Shown here one piece after another: positions 44,665 through 53,588 of a DNA stretch of 64,000 bases. Under the pieces are notes generated by a model. The model was not told the DNA's origin, made no database searches, and worked only from the letters and a program-made list of their open reading frames with translations. Location: the NCBI GenBank assembly GCA_022790955.1, contig JAAVYD010000119.1, positions 1-64,000 of the forward strand, read 5' to 3'. Each line of letters opens with the position of its first letter. Positions within the stretch are counted from its first letter, which is position 1. Both the position numbers and the translations under genes were made by a program. The DNA is from Bacillota bacterium. GTDB taxonomy: Bacteria; Bacillota; Clostridia; Peptostreptococcales; Anaerovoracaceae.

Positions 44665-44961
44665 ATGGATAATGATTTGATCTATGAAATTCTGTCAGTT
44701 GTTGAGGAGATTCCGGAGGGGAAAGTGGCTTCCTATGGACAGATAGCGGCGCTTATTGGAAGGGAAAGAAACGCCAGGCTGGTGGGCAGAGTTTTGAGCC
44801 GGGCTGAATATTACGGCGATTATCCCTGTCACAGGGTTGTAAATCATGCGGGAAGATTAGCGCCGGGATTTACACATCAGCGTATGCTGCTGCTTGCAGA
44901 GGGTGTTGAGTTTAAAGACAATGAGCACGTCGATATGAAAAAATGCAGATGGGAGATTTAG
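44665..44961 (+). CDS. Short MGMT-family (alkyltransferase C-domain) protein
   Basis: This 98-residue protein consists only of the winged-helix DNA-binding and active-site domain of O6-alkylguanine-DNA alkyltransferases: EEIPEGKVASYGQIAALIGRER, then the active-site motif DYPCHRVVNHAGRLAPG. The reactive Cys is present, unlike in ATL proteins where it is Trp, but the N-terminal domain is missing. Repair activity is possible, not certain. The start is ambiguous: in-frame ATGs at 44650, 44659 and 44665 and a GTG at 44632 all have weak ribosome binding sites. I use 44665, where homology begins. Confidence 0.8.
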   Translation: MDNDLIYEILSVVEEIPEGKVASYGQIAALIGRERNARLVGRVLSRAEYYGDYPCHRVVNHAGRLAPGFTHQRMLLLAEGVEFKDNEHVDMKKCRWEI

Positions 44962-45134
44962 TGCCGATTCCGGTAAATGAAAATATTTCAGGAAAACAGA
45001 TCAGGGATATAGAAGATCATGATTTTAAGAGCTGGCTGCTTACCGGAGATAATGATTTTTTGGAATCAGATCTGAAATATCCAAAGATCATTACTCCGGC
45101 AGGTTTCTTGAATATTAAAATTTTTAGAGTTTGA
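44943..45134 (+). CDS. Possible 63-residue protein overlapping the MGMT gene
   Basis: The frame starts at ATG 44943, overlapping the MGMT-like gene by 19 nt, and continues with balanced composition (VPIPVNENISGKQIRDIEDHDF, KSWLLTGDNDFLESDL). I do not recognise it. It may be a translationally coupled small protein or a chance frame. Confidence 0.35.
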   Translation: MQMGDLVPIPVNENISGKQIRDIEDHDFKSWLLTGDNDFLESDLKYPKIITPAGFLNIKIFRV

Positions 45135-45163
45135 TATCGGAGGAATGTGTGCAATATATTTGA

Positions 45164-46195
45164 CTATATTATAATTTCAGCCGCGCTTCCGTCAGACATT
45201 TCAAAGCTGTTCTCTAAGCCCTGCGTAATGCAGACATCGCCGTTTTCTGTAACGAGCACAGCTTCAAAATCGCTGCTGTGTTTTCTCCAGTAATCCGCAG
45301 CCTGATCTTTTCCCATGATAAACAGCGCTGTGGACAAAGCGTCCGCCAGCGTTCCGTCGCTGCTTACTATTGTAACGGAAATAAGCCCGCTGTCTGCGGG
45401 GTATCCGGTGCGAGGATTTATAATATGATGATATTTTTTGCCGTCTTTTTCAAAATACCGCTGGTAACCTCCGGAGGTGATAACTGCCTTGTTTTCTACA
45501 TTTAAAACAGCAAAAGTAGAATTTATATTAATAGGATCCTGAATAGCGATGCGCCATGGACTTCCGTCAGGTTTGCTGCCGAGAGCCTGTACGTTTCCGC
45601 CTAAAGAAATTATTCCGGACGACACGCCGTTTTGAGAAAATATTTCCATAATACGGTTTGATGTGAACCCTTTCGCTATGCCGCCAAGGTCTATTTTCAT
45701 ATTTTCAGGCAGAGTTACAGTATTGTCTGTTATGCTGATCTTATTATAATCCACGGAGGCGAGCAGGGTTTTGAGTTCTGTCGTTTCAGGTATCCGATAG
45801 TTTTTCGTAGTAAAGCCCCATGCGTCCATAACAGGCGCGATTGTGCAGTCGAACAGACCGTCGGTATTTTTTGATATGTCAGTGGCTCGGTTAATTAGTG
45901 CGGCAGTATCGGAAGAAACAGATCCGGAACCGGTTTCGTTTATGGATTTTATATCGCCGCCTGAGCTGCTTATGGAAAATACTGCGTCAAGCCGTTTGAT
46001 TTCGTCTGACGCCGCGTTGATAGCCTGTTTTGCGTTTTCACCGTAAGCTGTAAGGTTCATAACGGTATCCATCGCAAACAGCTCGGCGGTTTCTTTTGAT
46101 GTGTCGGCAGACAGACCGTTTTTATCTGTGCAGCCGCATAGCGCAGCCGTAATCAGTATTGAAATTAAGATAAATATCCTAAAATGTTTTTTCAT
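45164..46195 (-). CDS. apbE: FAD:protein FMN transferase ApbE (lipoprotein)
   Basis: ApbE (Ftp) attaches FMN covalently to Thr of target flavoproteins such as Rnf/Nqr subunits, outside the membrane. The 343-residue precursor has a lipobox (AALCGC near residue 22). Conserved segments are AMDTVMNLTAYG, IDLGGIAKGFTSNRIMEIF, SLGGNVQALGSKPDGSPWRIAIQDP, and the catalytic/metal-binding HHIINPRTGYPAD...DALSTALFIMG. It is a single gene between convergent and divergent spacers. Its clients are outside the window. Confidence 0.95.
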   Translation of the reverse strand: MKKHFRIFILISILITAALCGCTDKNGLSADTSKETAELFAMDTVMNLTAYGENAKQAINAASDEIKRLDAVFSISSSGGDIKSINETGSGSVSSDTAALINRATDISKNTDGLFDCTIAPVMDAWGFTTKNYRIPETTELKTLLASVDYNKISITDNTVTLPENMKIDLGGIAKGFTSNRIMEIFSQNGVSSGIISLGGNVQALGSKPDGSPWRIAIQDPININSTFAVLNVENKAVITSGGYQRYFEKDGKKYHHIINPRTGYPADSGLISVTIVSSDGTLADALSTALFIMGKDQAADYWRKHSSDFEAVLVTENGDVCITQGLENSFEMSDGSAAEIII

Positions 46196-46822
46196 AGTAT
46201 TGAGTCCTTTGATGGTTAGCTAAAACTTACCCTGAAAGGATAACACTTCAGATTTTTTTTGTCAAGCTGCGGAATTGTCGGTAGAACACGGCAGTTATAG
46301 TATTAATGTTTTTTAATAAATAAGTCTGTAAATTTTTTATACAGTAAGCCGCATTAATATTAAATAATATGCCTCCAAAAAATTTTAAAAATCATTTCTG
46401 AATATGCGATTATTTCTAAAAAATATAAAAATAGCCTTGAATCGTAAAAATTATTGTGATATGCTAAGGCATACAAAATAGTTAGTCATAAATAACTTTA
46501 ATAAATTTTAAAATAAGTAAATACCTGGCATGAATATCCTAATATGATCGGTATCAACAAATTTTTTTACCGGCTGATTAGTCTTAACTAACAGTATAAT
46601 ATTGGATTTATAGGATTAAAGTATAAACTAAGGTGGAGAATGCGCTATCGCAAAAATTTTATGAGGTTATACTGCGGAGAAAAGAATGAAGAATGTGCGG
46701 ATTTTAATAAATAATAAATCGAATATATTAAGAGGGCCGCCGGTTTGATCGGCGTATTCTGCTCTGATTTAGAATTTGTAAATTATTGTAATATATTACA
46801 TATAAAGAGGAGGGATATTTTT
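46196..46822. other. Upstream region of the SLH protein with mini-ORFs
   Basis: This 627-nt AT-rich stretch is followed by two overlapping mini-ORFs with reasonable ribosome binding sites: 46640-46714 (24 residues, MRYRKNFMRLYCGEK start, AAGGTGGAG site) and 46686-46748 (20 residues, GCGGAG site). They may be leader peptides of the SLH gene or chance. A TTGAAT/TATGCT promoter-like pair (46437-46465, 17-nt spacer) is also present. Confidence 0.3.
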
Positions 46823-49800
46823 ATGAACAAGAGATTTTGTTCTGCTGTGCTGACGGTATGCATGACTGCATCTTTAATGCCTATGGTATCTTCGGCAGCT
46901 CAGGTTTCTTTCAATGATCTGAACGGACATTGGGGGCAGACTGCGATTGAGCGGTGGGCGGGCTGCGGCGTGCTGAACGGAAACGGAAGCGGAAAATTTA
47001 ATCCTAACGGCAATATGACCCGCGCCGAATTTGCGTCTATGCTGGTAAATATCATGGGTTATACGAAGAAAGGCGAGAATATATTTTCAGATGTGCCGGA
47101 TAATGCGTGGTATGCGGACGCTATTTTAAAGCTGTCTGCTGCGGGCATTATGCAGGGAATCGGCGGCAATGCAAATCCTGACGCTCAGATAAGCCGCGCC
47201 GAAGCTGCGGTGCTTTTGTGCCGTGCTTTTAATATAGAACCGAAGTCCGGTTCAAATCTGAGTTTTACCGATGCAGACGATGTGGCGGACTGGGCAAAGG
47301 GTTCTATTGCCGCTTTATCTGAACACGGTATGATAAATGGAGTAGGCGGAAACAGAATAGCGCCGCTGTCCAATATTACAAGAGCGGCTGTTGCTCAGCT
47401 TGCCGATAATATGATTGCCGAGTACATAACATCAGATAAGGTTATAACCGGTTCAGTAAACGGTCTGATAGTAGTAGCGGGCGGCGTAAAAGTAACTGTT
47501 AAGGATTCGGTTCTTTCTGAGAATCTGATTATCGCTCCGGGCGCAAACGGCGCCGAGGTTGTTATGACAGGCAGCTCGTCTGCGAAAAATTTACTGGTAC
47601 AGGGATCGGCTGTTGTAAAGGTTGATGAAACGGCATCTGTATCAAATATAGATATGGAGGCTCCTAATGCTGTTGCAGAAATAGCGGGCAGCGCGGAAAA
47701 CATTACTATTAGCGAATCCGCTTCCGGCGCATCTGTTACCGTAACTGAGAATGCCAAAGTATCTTCAATCGAAGTATCCGCAGAAGGCACAAAAGTTGAA
47801 GTGGCGGGCACTGTAAAAGACATTAATATTGCTTCGGGTGCGGAAGGTACAGATATTTTTGCGGCGGAGAGTGCTGAGATAGAGAATGTCAATACAAATG
47901 CCGAGAATGTTAAAATTTCAGGCGACGGTACTGTAAACAGCGTTACGGCCACAGGCGGATCGGTAGATATTACTACAAAAGATACTAATGTTGTTAATAA
48001 CGGCGCCGGCGACGGAAATGTTATTTATAACGGAAATAACGTTTCTGAAAATCAGCAGGGCGGCAGTACGACTACTACGCCGAACACTAACAGCGGCGGT
48101 TCAGGCGGAAGCTCCGGCGGCTCTGACAGCAGTATAACGAATTATACGACTGTTCTTATGAATATTCCGTACGGCGAATTTTACAAAGCGGAGCTTGGCG
48201 ATAATGCTTCTCAGGTTGACGCCGTGTCTTCCGCTACTAAGAATAAGCCGCGCACGGGCACTCTTGCGGGCGGTTCTTATCATGTAAACTCAGACGGTAC
48301 GGATATAACAGGAATTATTTTCCCTGTGCGCATGACGGAAAGCGATTTTAATGAATTTAAGGCGGGCGGCTATAGAGAAGTTACAGACAGCGACAGCGTT
48401 GAAATCACCGTTACAAATCGTGGTCAGACAAGCACTGCAAAATACGAAGGCAAAAATGCGCTGTTTGAAAGTCCGAGCTATTCTTATTATGTGATAACAG
48501 GGGATACGCCCAACTATTATAAAGACGCTGAGTATGTAAACGGCGAACTGACTTTCAGCGCTGCGCAGGGAACCGTTAATGAAATATCGGGAGCAAATAT
48601 AGAATTGTCAGTCAATGGGCGTCATGCTTCTTATGAGATTGTAATTGACGATGACGGAGATTCCGAAAATAAGACAGGTGCGCTCGATACGGCGGAAACC
48701 GTTTACGGAGTTGTGCTCAGTACCAGTGATAATTCAAATTACGGGCTGCGCCATGTGGCAAATATCTGGCGAAAAACAGAGCTTGGATTCGATGAGAATG
48801 ATACGAAATATGCGTCTATTATGGGTAAAACCATAAATGAGATAAAATATTTTACAAGTTCAGGCATTTATACGATTCCTTGCGAGGTTTATATTCCTGT
48901 AAAATTTGCAGACGGTTCTGTTGAGGTGGCTAATCAAGCGAACGATGCGGGAGCAGAGGGAACGAGTGTTGTTTTGACGAATTTCCCTGAAGATTATGAA
49001 CCTGTTTACACGGTTTCAAAAGACGAAACAGATATTACATCTTATAGATTTAATGTTGAGGACGGTAAACTGATCTGGAATGGAAATCCGCCTGTAGGGC
49101 AGTATACGCTGACAGTTTCGGATGGCGGTGGAAGGTACGCGCCGTATTCTGCAGTTTTTGAGATTCAGACGGACAATATGCCTGCGGCATACGATAATGC
49201 GACAGCGTCGTTAAATATAGCTGACGGAGCAGATTCGGATGACTTTAATGCCTATATTTCAGCCATTTCTTCCGTAACGGTAGACGGAACGGTATACGCG
49301 GCTTCAGGCAGAAATCCGATAACTATTATCAACAAAGACGGTACTGTTAATTTTGCGGCGAAGTCAGGCAGCAACGATGTATTCAGCGGTTTATCGGCAA
49401 ACAAAACATACGATATTATTGTTAAGGCGACAGGATACAGCAGTGATCTGAATTTTTCGCTGGGTATGCCTGATACCGTATACGGAACAGCATCTCTCAC
49501 TTTCAGGGAATTTTATTCCGGCGATGTGAGCAGTACGGATTATTATGGTGCCGACGGCGTATCTTCTGCAACTGTAAGCAAGCATAGCATAATGTCCAAT
49601 ATGTATACGGATTATATGGAAGATAAGACGGACGGTTATAATATACTTGGAGTTAAGAATGTAAACGTAGCGGTTGCAAAAACAGATTACGATAATTATG
49701 TAGCTGCCGAGCCGACATTTGCTATTAGTAATCTGCAGAAAGCTCCTGCCCAGTATAAAAAAGTAACGGGTGTCGGCAATAAAGAAGTTGCTTATAAAGC

Positions 49801-51055
49801 GACTGAATTTAATATAATTGAAACGGTTACAGACGCCGAGGCGGTTCTTGCGACGGGTTCAAACTGGGGCGATTATGAGATTACAGTTAATGAAAATAGC
49901 ACGGCTTACATAAGAAAAGACAGAACAGACGAGAACTGGAAAATAAATTCGCAGATACAGGGCGTTATTTTAACAGGAATCGATTCTGATGGAGCAGATT
50001 TTAAAACAGGCATGGAATATCTGCAGAGTATCTGGGTACAGCCGTATAAAATAGCGTTTAATGTGTCTGCCGACAGCGAACATAATCCTCATATAATAAA
50101 AAAGGATAATATCAATGAGTTTGCCAGGCTGGTAGGCGGTAAAATTACTTCTATCACTTATATAATGCCTGACGGAGCTTATGTTTATACTTTCGACGAT
50201 GGTATTTATATTAAACCTTCATATGAAGGAGATAATACTGTTTCAGCGGTATTTGAGGAGGGGTCGGCGGATGTTGCTATAAGCGGAGTGCCTGAATTAT
50301 TAGAAGATGTAAAAGTTACTGTAAGCTATGGTTCGGGACGCAATGCTAAAATCGTTGCGGATGCAGTAAACATTACTGACGGCAAAATAACTATGACAGA
50401 GGAGTATGATAATACAAAGACGTATACTGTAAAAGTTTCCAGCAGTAATTATGCCGATATAGTGGTATCGCTTTTTATGAGTTCAGAGCAGAAATCAAAG
50501 CTAACGGAATTGGTAAGTCAGGCAGAATCATTAATAGAAAGAAATGAACAGGCTAAAGCCGATGCAGGTCTTAACGAGCATTACAATGAAGCGGTTGCTT
50601 TGCTTGCAAATGAGAAAGCTGCTTCGGCTGAGGCTGCGGAACTTATATCCGAATTGACGAGCCGCATGCAGCCGTATAATACGGCGCAGCAGGTTAATCT
50701 GATTAAGGAGATTGCGTCGGCTATAACAACTCCTGTTCATGAGATAAATAATACGGATATCATTGCAGATGAAGCTGAAGATATAAAGTATACGGAGGTT
50801 TCTGATAATGTGGAAGCTGCAGGAAATGAAGATACGGATGCAGCGGATAAACAGACTGATAATATTTCAGAATCTGATAACAGAAGTCAGTCTGCGGAGG
50901 AGTCGGCTGAGAATTTAAACGGCGATGCGTCTGATACTGTTTTAGGCGATGAGAGCCTGATTGCAGAGCAGGATGGCGCTGCAAACGATTCGGAAAGCGG
51001 AGGTGATGAAGCGGCGGATTACGCTGATAGTCAGGATGAAATTTCAGAGGATTAG
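46823..51055 (+). CDS. Large S-layer-homology (SLH) domain surface protein
   Basis: The protein is 1410 residues, secreted (signal peptide ending SSA-AQ near residue 25). Three SLH domains (about 25-205; FNDLNGHWGQTAIERWA, FSDVPDNAWYADAILKL, FTDADDVADWAKGSIAAL) should bind wall polysaccharide. A Val/Ala/Ser-rich predicted beta-helical region (about 210-395) and a Gly/Ser linker follow. Then come two copies of a module with YGEFYKAEL...VDAVSSATK and FREFYSGDV...DGVSSATVSK, possibly related to domains seen in Treponema Tp47-like proteins. The end is a helical segment and an acidic tail. Start ATG 46823 follows GAGGAGGG; the ORF extends upstream without a ribosome binding site. Confidence 0.9.
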   Translation: MNKRFCSAVLTVCMTASLMPMVSSAAQVSFNDLNGHWGQTAIERWAGCGVLNGNGSGKFNPNGNMTRAEFASMLVNIMGYTKKGENIFSDVPDNAWYADAILKLSAAGIMQGIGGNANPDAQISRAEAAVLLCRAFNIEPKSGSNLSFTDADDVADWAKGSIAALSEHGMINGVGGNRIAPLSNITRAAVAQLADNMIAEYITSDKVITGSVNGLIVVAGGVKVTVKDSVLSENLIIAPGANGAEVVMTGSSSAKNLLVQGSAVVKVDETASVSNIDMEAPNAVAEIAGSAENITISESASGASVTVTENAKVSSIEVSAEGTKVEVAGTVKDINIASGAEGTDIFAAESAEIENVNTNAENVKISGDGTVNSVTATGGSVDITTKDTNVVNNGAGDGNVIYNGNNVSENQQGGSTTTTPNTNSGGSGGSSGGSDSSITNYTTVLMNIPYGEFYKAELGDNASQVDAVSSATKNKPRTGTLAGGSYHVNSDGTDITGIIFPVRMTESDFNEFKAGGYREVTDSDSVEITVTNRGQTSTAKYEGKNALFESPSYSYYVITGDTPNYYKDAEYVNGELTFSAAQGTVNEISGANIELSVNGRHASYEIVIDDDGDSENKTGALDTAETVYGVVLSTSDNSNYGLRHVANIWRKTELGFDENDTKYASIMGKTINEIKYFTSSGIYTIPCEVYIPVKFADGSVEVANQANDAGAEGTSVVLTNFPEDYEPVYTVSKDETDITSYRFNVEDGKLIWNGNPPVGQYTLTVSDGGGRYAPYSAVFEIQTDNMPAAYDNATASLNIADGADSDDFNAYISAISSVTVDGTVYAASGRNPITIINKDGTVNFAAKSGSNDVFSGLSANKTYDIIVKATGYSSDLNFSLGMPDTVYGTASLTFREFYSGDVSSTDYYGADGVSSATVSKHSIMSNMYTDYMEDKTDGYNILGVKNVNVAVAKTDYDNYVAAEPTFAISNLQKAPAQYKKVTGVGNKEVAYKATEFNIIETVTDAEAVLATGSNWGDYEITVNENSTAYIRKDRTDENWKINSQIQGVILTGIDSDGADFKTGMEYLQSIWVQPYKIAFNVSADSEHNPHIIKKDNINEFARLVGGKITSITYIMPDGAYVYTFDDGIYIKPSYEGDNTVSAVFEEGSADVAISGVPELLEDVKVTVSYGSGRNAKIVADAVNITDGKITMTEEYDNTKTYTVKVSSSNYADIVVSLFMSSEQKSKLTELVSQAESLIERNEQAKADAGLNEHYNEAVALLANEKAASAEAAELISELTSRMQPYNTAQQVNLIKEIASAITTPVHEINNTDIIADEAEDIKYTEVSDNVEAAGNEDTDAADKQTDNISESDNRSQSAEESAENLNGDASDTVLGDESLIAEQDGAANDSESGGDEAADYADSQDEISED

Positions 51056-51561
51056 TCTGAATATAAAAAGACTGAATATCTTAGCCGGGTATTTTAATCT
51101 TGTATTTAACCCGTTGTGCTATTAAATTAGTTTGTTTTAGCAATGTCATAATCAATAAATAGTGTTTAATGTTGTAAATAACGCAATATATTGATGAACC
51201 ATAAAAGTGATTTATAGTAACATTGTAAAATGAATCATTTGAAAATCATACTATTATCAATTAACCCTGTAAATTGTATTGATTTCTTTTGATGATACAA
51301 TATATTGATATTGAGTATCTAATTTTTATTAACACAACGCGTTGCATTTAAGAAATAAGTTATAACAAAACAGATTAATCTGATCTGTTTTCAGAGATGG
51401 ATGTTCTTGTTATTATACAGATATTTAACGATATTCCGTATGATAAAATAACGCCTGCATATCCGGCAGCCGCGGCATAACAGCAGCCGGAAAGCGGCGC
51501 AGTTAAAAATTATATAAAAATTTAAGAGTGTTTTCTCGTATTATATACGGCGCGGAATATA
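51056..51561. other. Spacer after the SLH gene
   Basis: This is an AT-rich stretch with no credible ORF. The string CAATATATTGAT occurs near 51183 and again near 51299. A GC-rich imperfect hairpin occurs at about 51463-51497 (CCGGCAGCCGCGG ... AGCAGCCGG). Confidence 0.4.
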
Positions 51562-51593
51562 AAACCCCGGCAGATGTTTTGCCGGGGTTTTTG
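51562..51593 (-). terminator. Intrinsic terminator, likely of the Cys-rich secreted protein
   Basis: AAACCCCGGCA (51562-51572) and TGCCGGGGTTT (51580-51590) form an 11-bp stem, with T runs on both strands. It lies downstream of the minus-strand gene and could also stop read-through from the SLH gene. Confidence 0.85.
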
Positions 51594-51684
51594 AGCATAT
51601 TAATGTAATTAAAAGAGCAGATATTTAAAGCATAAATAACTGTTAAAAAGTATTTGTATATCTCGATTGTTCTGTTTATCGTTA

Positions 51685-52209
51685 TTACATATGATGTCCG
51701 CTTCTGTGTCCGCGGTGATGCCCTCTTGTTACGGCAGTATTTGCGGCAGCGGTATTATATGCTGAGTTATTGTTGGAATTTACAATTGTGTTTTGATATG
51801 CAGCGCCGGTACGAAGTCCGCAGTTATCACAGAAACCGTCGCCGTTAGCGTCTACAAAGTTTCTGCCGCATTTCGTATTGGAATGAAGTCCGTAGTTATT
51901 ACAGAAGCCGTATCCGTTAGCGCCTGAAAAATTTCCTGTACAGCCTATAGTGGAGTGGATCCCACAGTTATCGCAGAAACCGTCGCCGTTAGCATCTATA
52001 AAATTATTGCCGCAGCCTATGCCGGAGTGAAGCCCATAACCGATTGCAGCATGAAGTCCGCAACCGATACTGGTATTTAGTCCGTAATTATAACAGACGC
52101 TATGACCGTTAGCGTGATGATATCCGTTTCCTGCAGCAAAAACGCCCGTCGCCATAATAGATAATATAAACATGACGATCAGAATTAAAGATAAGGTTTT
52201 TTTAATCAT
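51685..52209 (-). CDS. Secreted Cys/Gly/His-rich repeat protein
   Basis: The 174-residue precursor has a signal peptide (KKTLSLILIVMFILSIMATGVFA). The mature chain consists of repeats: NNFIDANGDGFCDNCG and NFVDANGDGFCDNCG are canonical, and NFSGANGYGFCNNYG and a HHANGHSVCYNYG near the N-terminus are degenerate copies, alternating with SIGCGLH/AIGYGLH units. DANGDGFCDNCG combines an EF-hand-like Ca2+ loop with a CxxC pair. The last residues are RGHHRGHRSGHHM. Metal binding (Ca2+, Zn2+ or similar) is plausible. No family name is certain. It is a stand-alone gene. Confidence 0.78.
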   Translation of the reverse strand: MIKKTLSLILIVMFILSIMATGVFAAGNGYHHANGHSVCYNYGLNTSIGCGLHAAIGYGLHSGIGCGNNFIDANGDGFCDNCGIHSTIGCTGNFSGANGYGFCNNYGLHSNTKCGRNFVDANGDGFCDNCGLRTGAAYQNTIVNSNNNSAYNTAAANTAVTRGHHRGHRSGHHM

Positions 52210-52601
52210 AATCGTTTCCTCCCAAGCTGAAAATATATTTGCGATATGTTTTATTATATTTTATTGAATAAATGTGTTTTGTTATATAAATACAGATGAG
52301 TTAATAATGAAGCGTGTTGTGATTGTCATATTAGTTTTTATTTTACCACTAATGTGGAAATAAGGGAATACTTTAAAAATAAGTTTTTTAATATTTTTAG
52401 TATAATATATCGTTTAATATATTTTAATGGATATTAGTTATAATTATTTAATTCAGATTTACTGTATATTAAAAATATTTTTAGGCAAATGCGGGAAAGA
52501 TATATATGAATATATACAGTTTAATATTATTTTACAGTAGTATATTGCTTAATTATCAATGTTGATGAGATTTTCAGGCGTGTGTTTTAAGTTTTATACA
52601 A
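52210..52601. other. AT-rich spacer upstream of upp
   Basis: No ORF or RNA gene is recognised. The upp promoter lies at the right end. Confidence 0.5.
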
Positions 52602-52630
52602 TTGACTTAAATCTTGATTTAGCATACAAT
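52602..52630 (+). promoter_or_regulatory. Sigma-A promoter of upp
   Basis: TTGACT (52602-52607), a 17-nt spacer and TACAAT (52625-52630) lie about 57 nt upstream of the upp start. Each hexamer has one mismatch to consensus. Confidence 0.75.
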
Positions 52631-52686
52631 TATGGTACATAATATTTAGATTTATTACTGCCTTTTGGCAAAATGGAGAAAAGATA

Positions 52687-53319
52687 ATGAGCGATAACGT
52701 AATTATTTTAGATCACCCGCTGCTGAAACACAAGGTTTCAAGATTAAGAGATAAAAACACAGGAACAAATGAATTCAGGTCGCTTATAGAGGAAATCGCT
52801 ATGCTTATGGGATATGAAGCTCTGCGTGATCTGCCGATAGAAGATATAGAGGTGCAAACGCCTATTGAAAGTTGTCATACGCCGGTGATTTCGGGTAAGA
52901 AACTGGCGATTGTGCCTATTTTGCGAGCAGGTCTCGGCATGGTAGGAGGCATACTTGCGCTTGTTCCTTCAGCTAAGGTGGGGCATATAGGAATGTACAG
53001 AGATGAAGAAACCCACGAACCTCACGAGTATTACTGCAAATTGCCAGACGCCATCGATGAACGCACTATAGTAGTAGTAGATCCTATGCTTGCCACAGGC
53101 GGATCGGCGGCTGACGCTGTAAGTCTTATAAAAGCCAAAGGCGGAAGGCATATTAAATTTATGTCGATAATCGCTGCGCCGGAAGGAGTAAAAAAATTTA
53201 CAGAAGCTCATCCAGATGTGGATCTTTATATTGCGCAGGTGGACAGGTGTCTTAATGAAAATGCTTATATCTGTCCAGGGCTTGGAGATGCGGGCGACAG
53301 GATTTTTGGCACGAAGTAA
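52687..53319 (+). CDS. upp: Uracil phosphoribosyltransferase
   Basis: Upp converts uracil and PRPP to UMP. The 210-residue length is typical. Motifs are [21 protein letters not shown] (about residues 78-98), the PRPP loop [13 protein letters not shown] (about 121-133), and the uracil-binding C-terminus [24 protein letters not shown] precedes the ATG. The uracil permease gene follows 269 nt downstream, consistent with pyrimidine salvage. Confidence 0.97.
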   Translation: MSDNVIILDHPLLKHKVSRLRDKNTGTNEFRSLIEEIAMLMGYEALRDLPIEDIEVQTPIESCHTPVISGKKLAIVPILRAGLGMVGGILALVPSAKVGHIGMYRDEETHEPHEYYCKLPDAIDERTIVVVDPMLATGGSAADAVSLIKAKGGRHIKFMSIIAAPEGVKKFTEAHPDVDLYIAQVDRCLNENAYICPGLGDAGDRIFGTK

Positions 53320-53520
53320 TCTGAAAAGGCGGACAGGCTTTTCGTTAAAGAGGCGGTTTTCCTTTGATACGGAAGCTGCGTAATCAGAATTAAATTTATT
53401 AAAATTCAGCGTAATATGCAAGATATTATCAATAAGAAATATTAATTACTATATATTTCGACTGATGTGTTTTGCAGTTTGATAAATTTCTGGTGCGAAA
53501 ATATATTGTCTGCTTGATTT

Positions 53521-53542
53521 TGTCTGAATTTTTAAACAGACA
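53521..53542 (+). other. Short hairpin ahead of uraA
   Basis: TGTCTG (53521-53526) and CAGACA (53537-53542) flank a 10-nt AT loop, 47 nt before the uraA start. It lacks a T run. An attenuation or mRNA-protection role is possible, and I see no PyrR-type consensus. Confidence 0.25.
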
Positions 53543-53588
53543 GGAAATACGGTTTTGTTTATCAACGGCTTATAAAAAGGAGTTTTAA

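Noticed and set aside
47395-47952. Minus-strand 185-residue frame inside the SLH gene
   Set aside because: It is an antisense shadow of the repetitive Val/Ala/Ser region of the SLH protein.
52500-53588. PyrR-type attenuators for upp and uraA
   Set aside because: I see a plain sigma-A promoter before upp and only a weak hairpin before uraA, with no PyrR-binding consensus.
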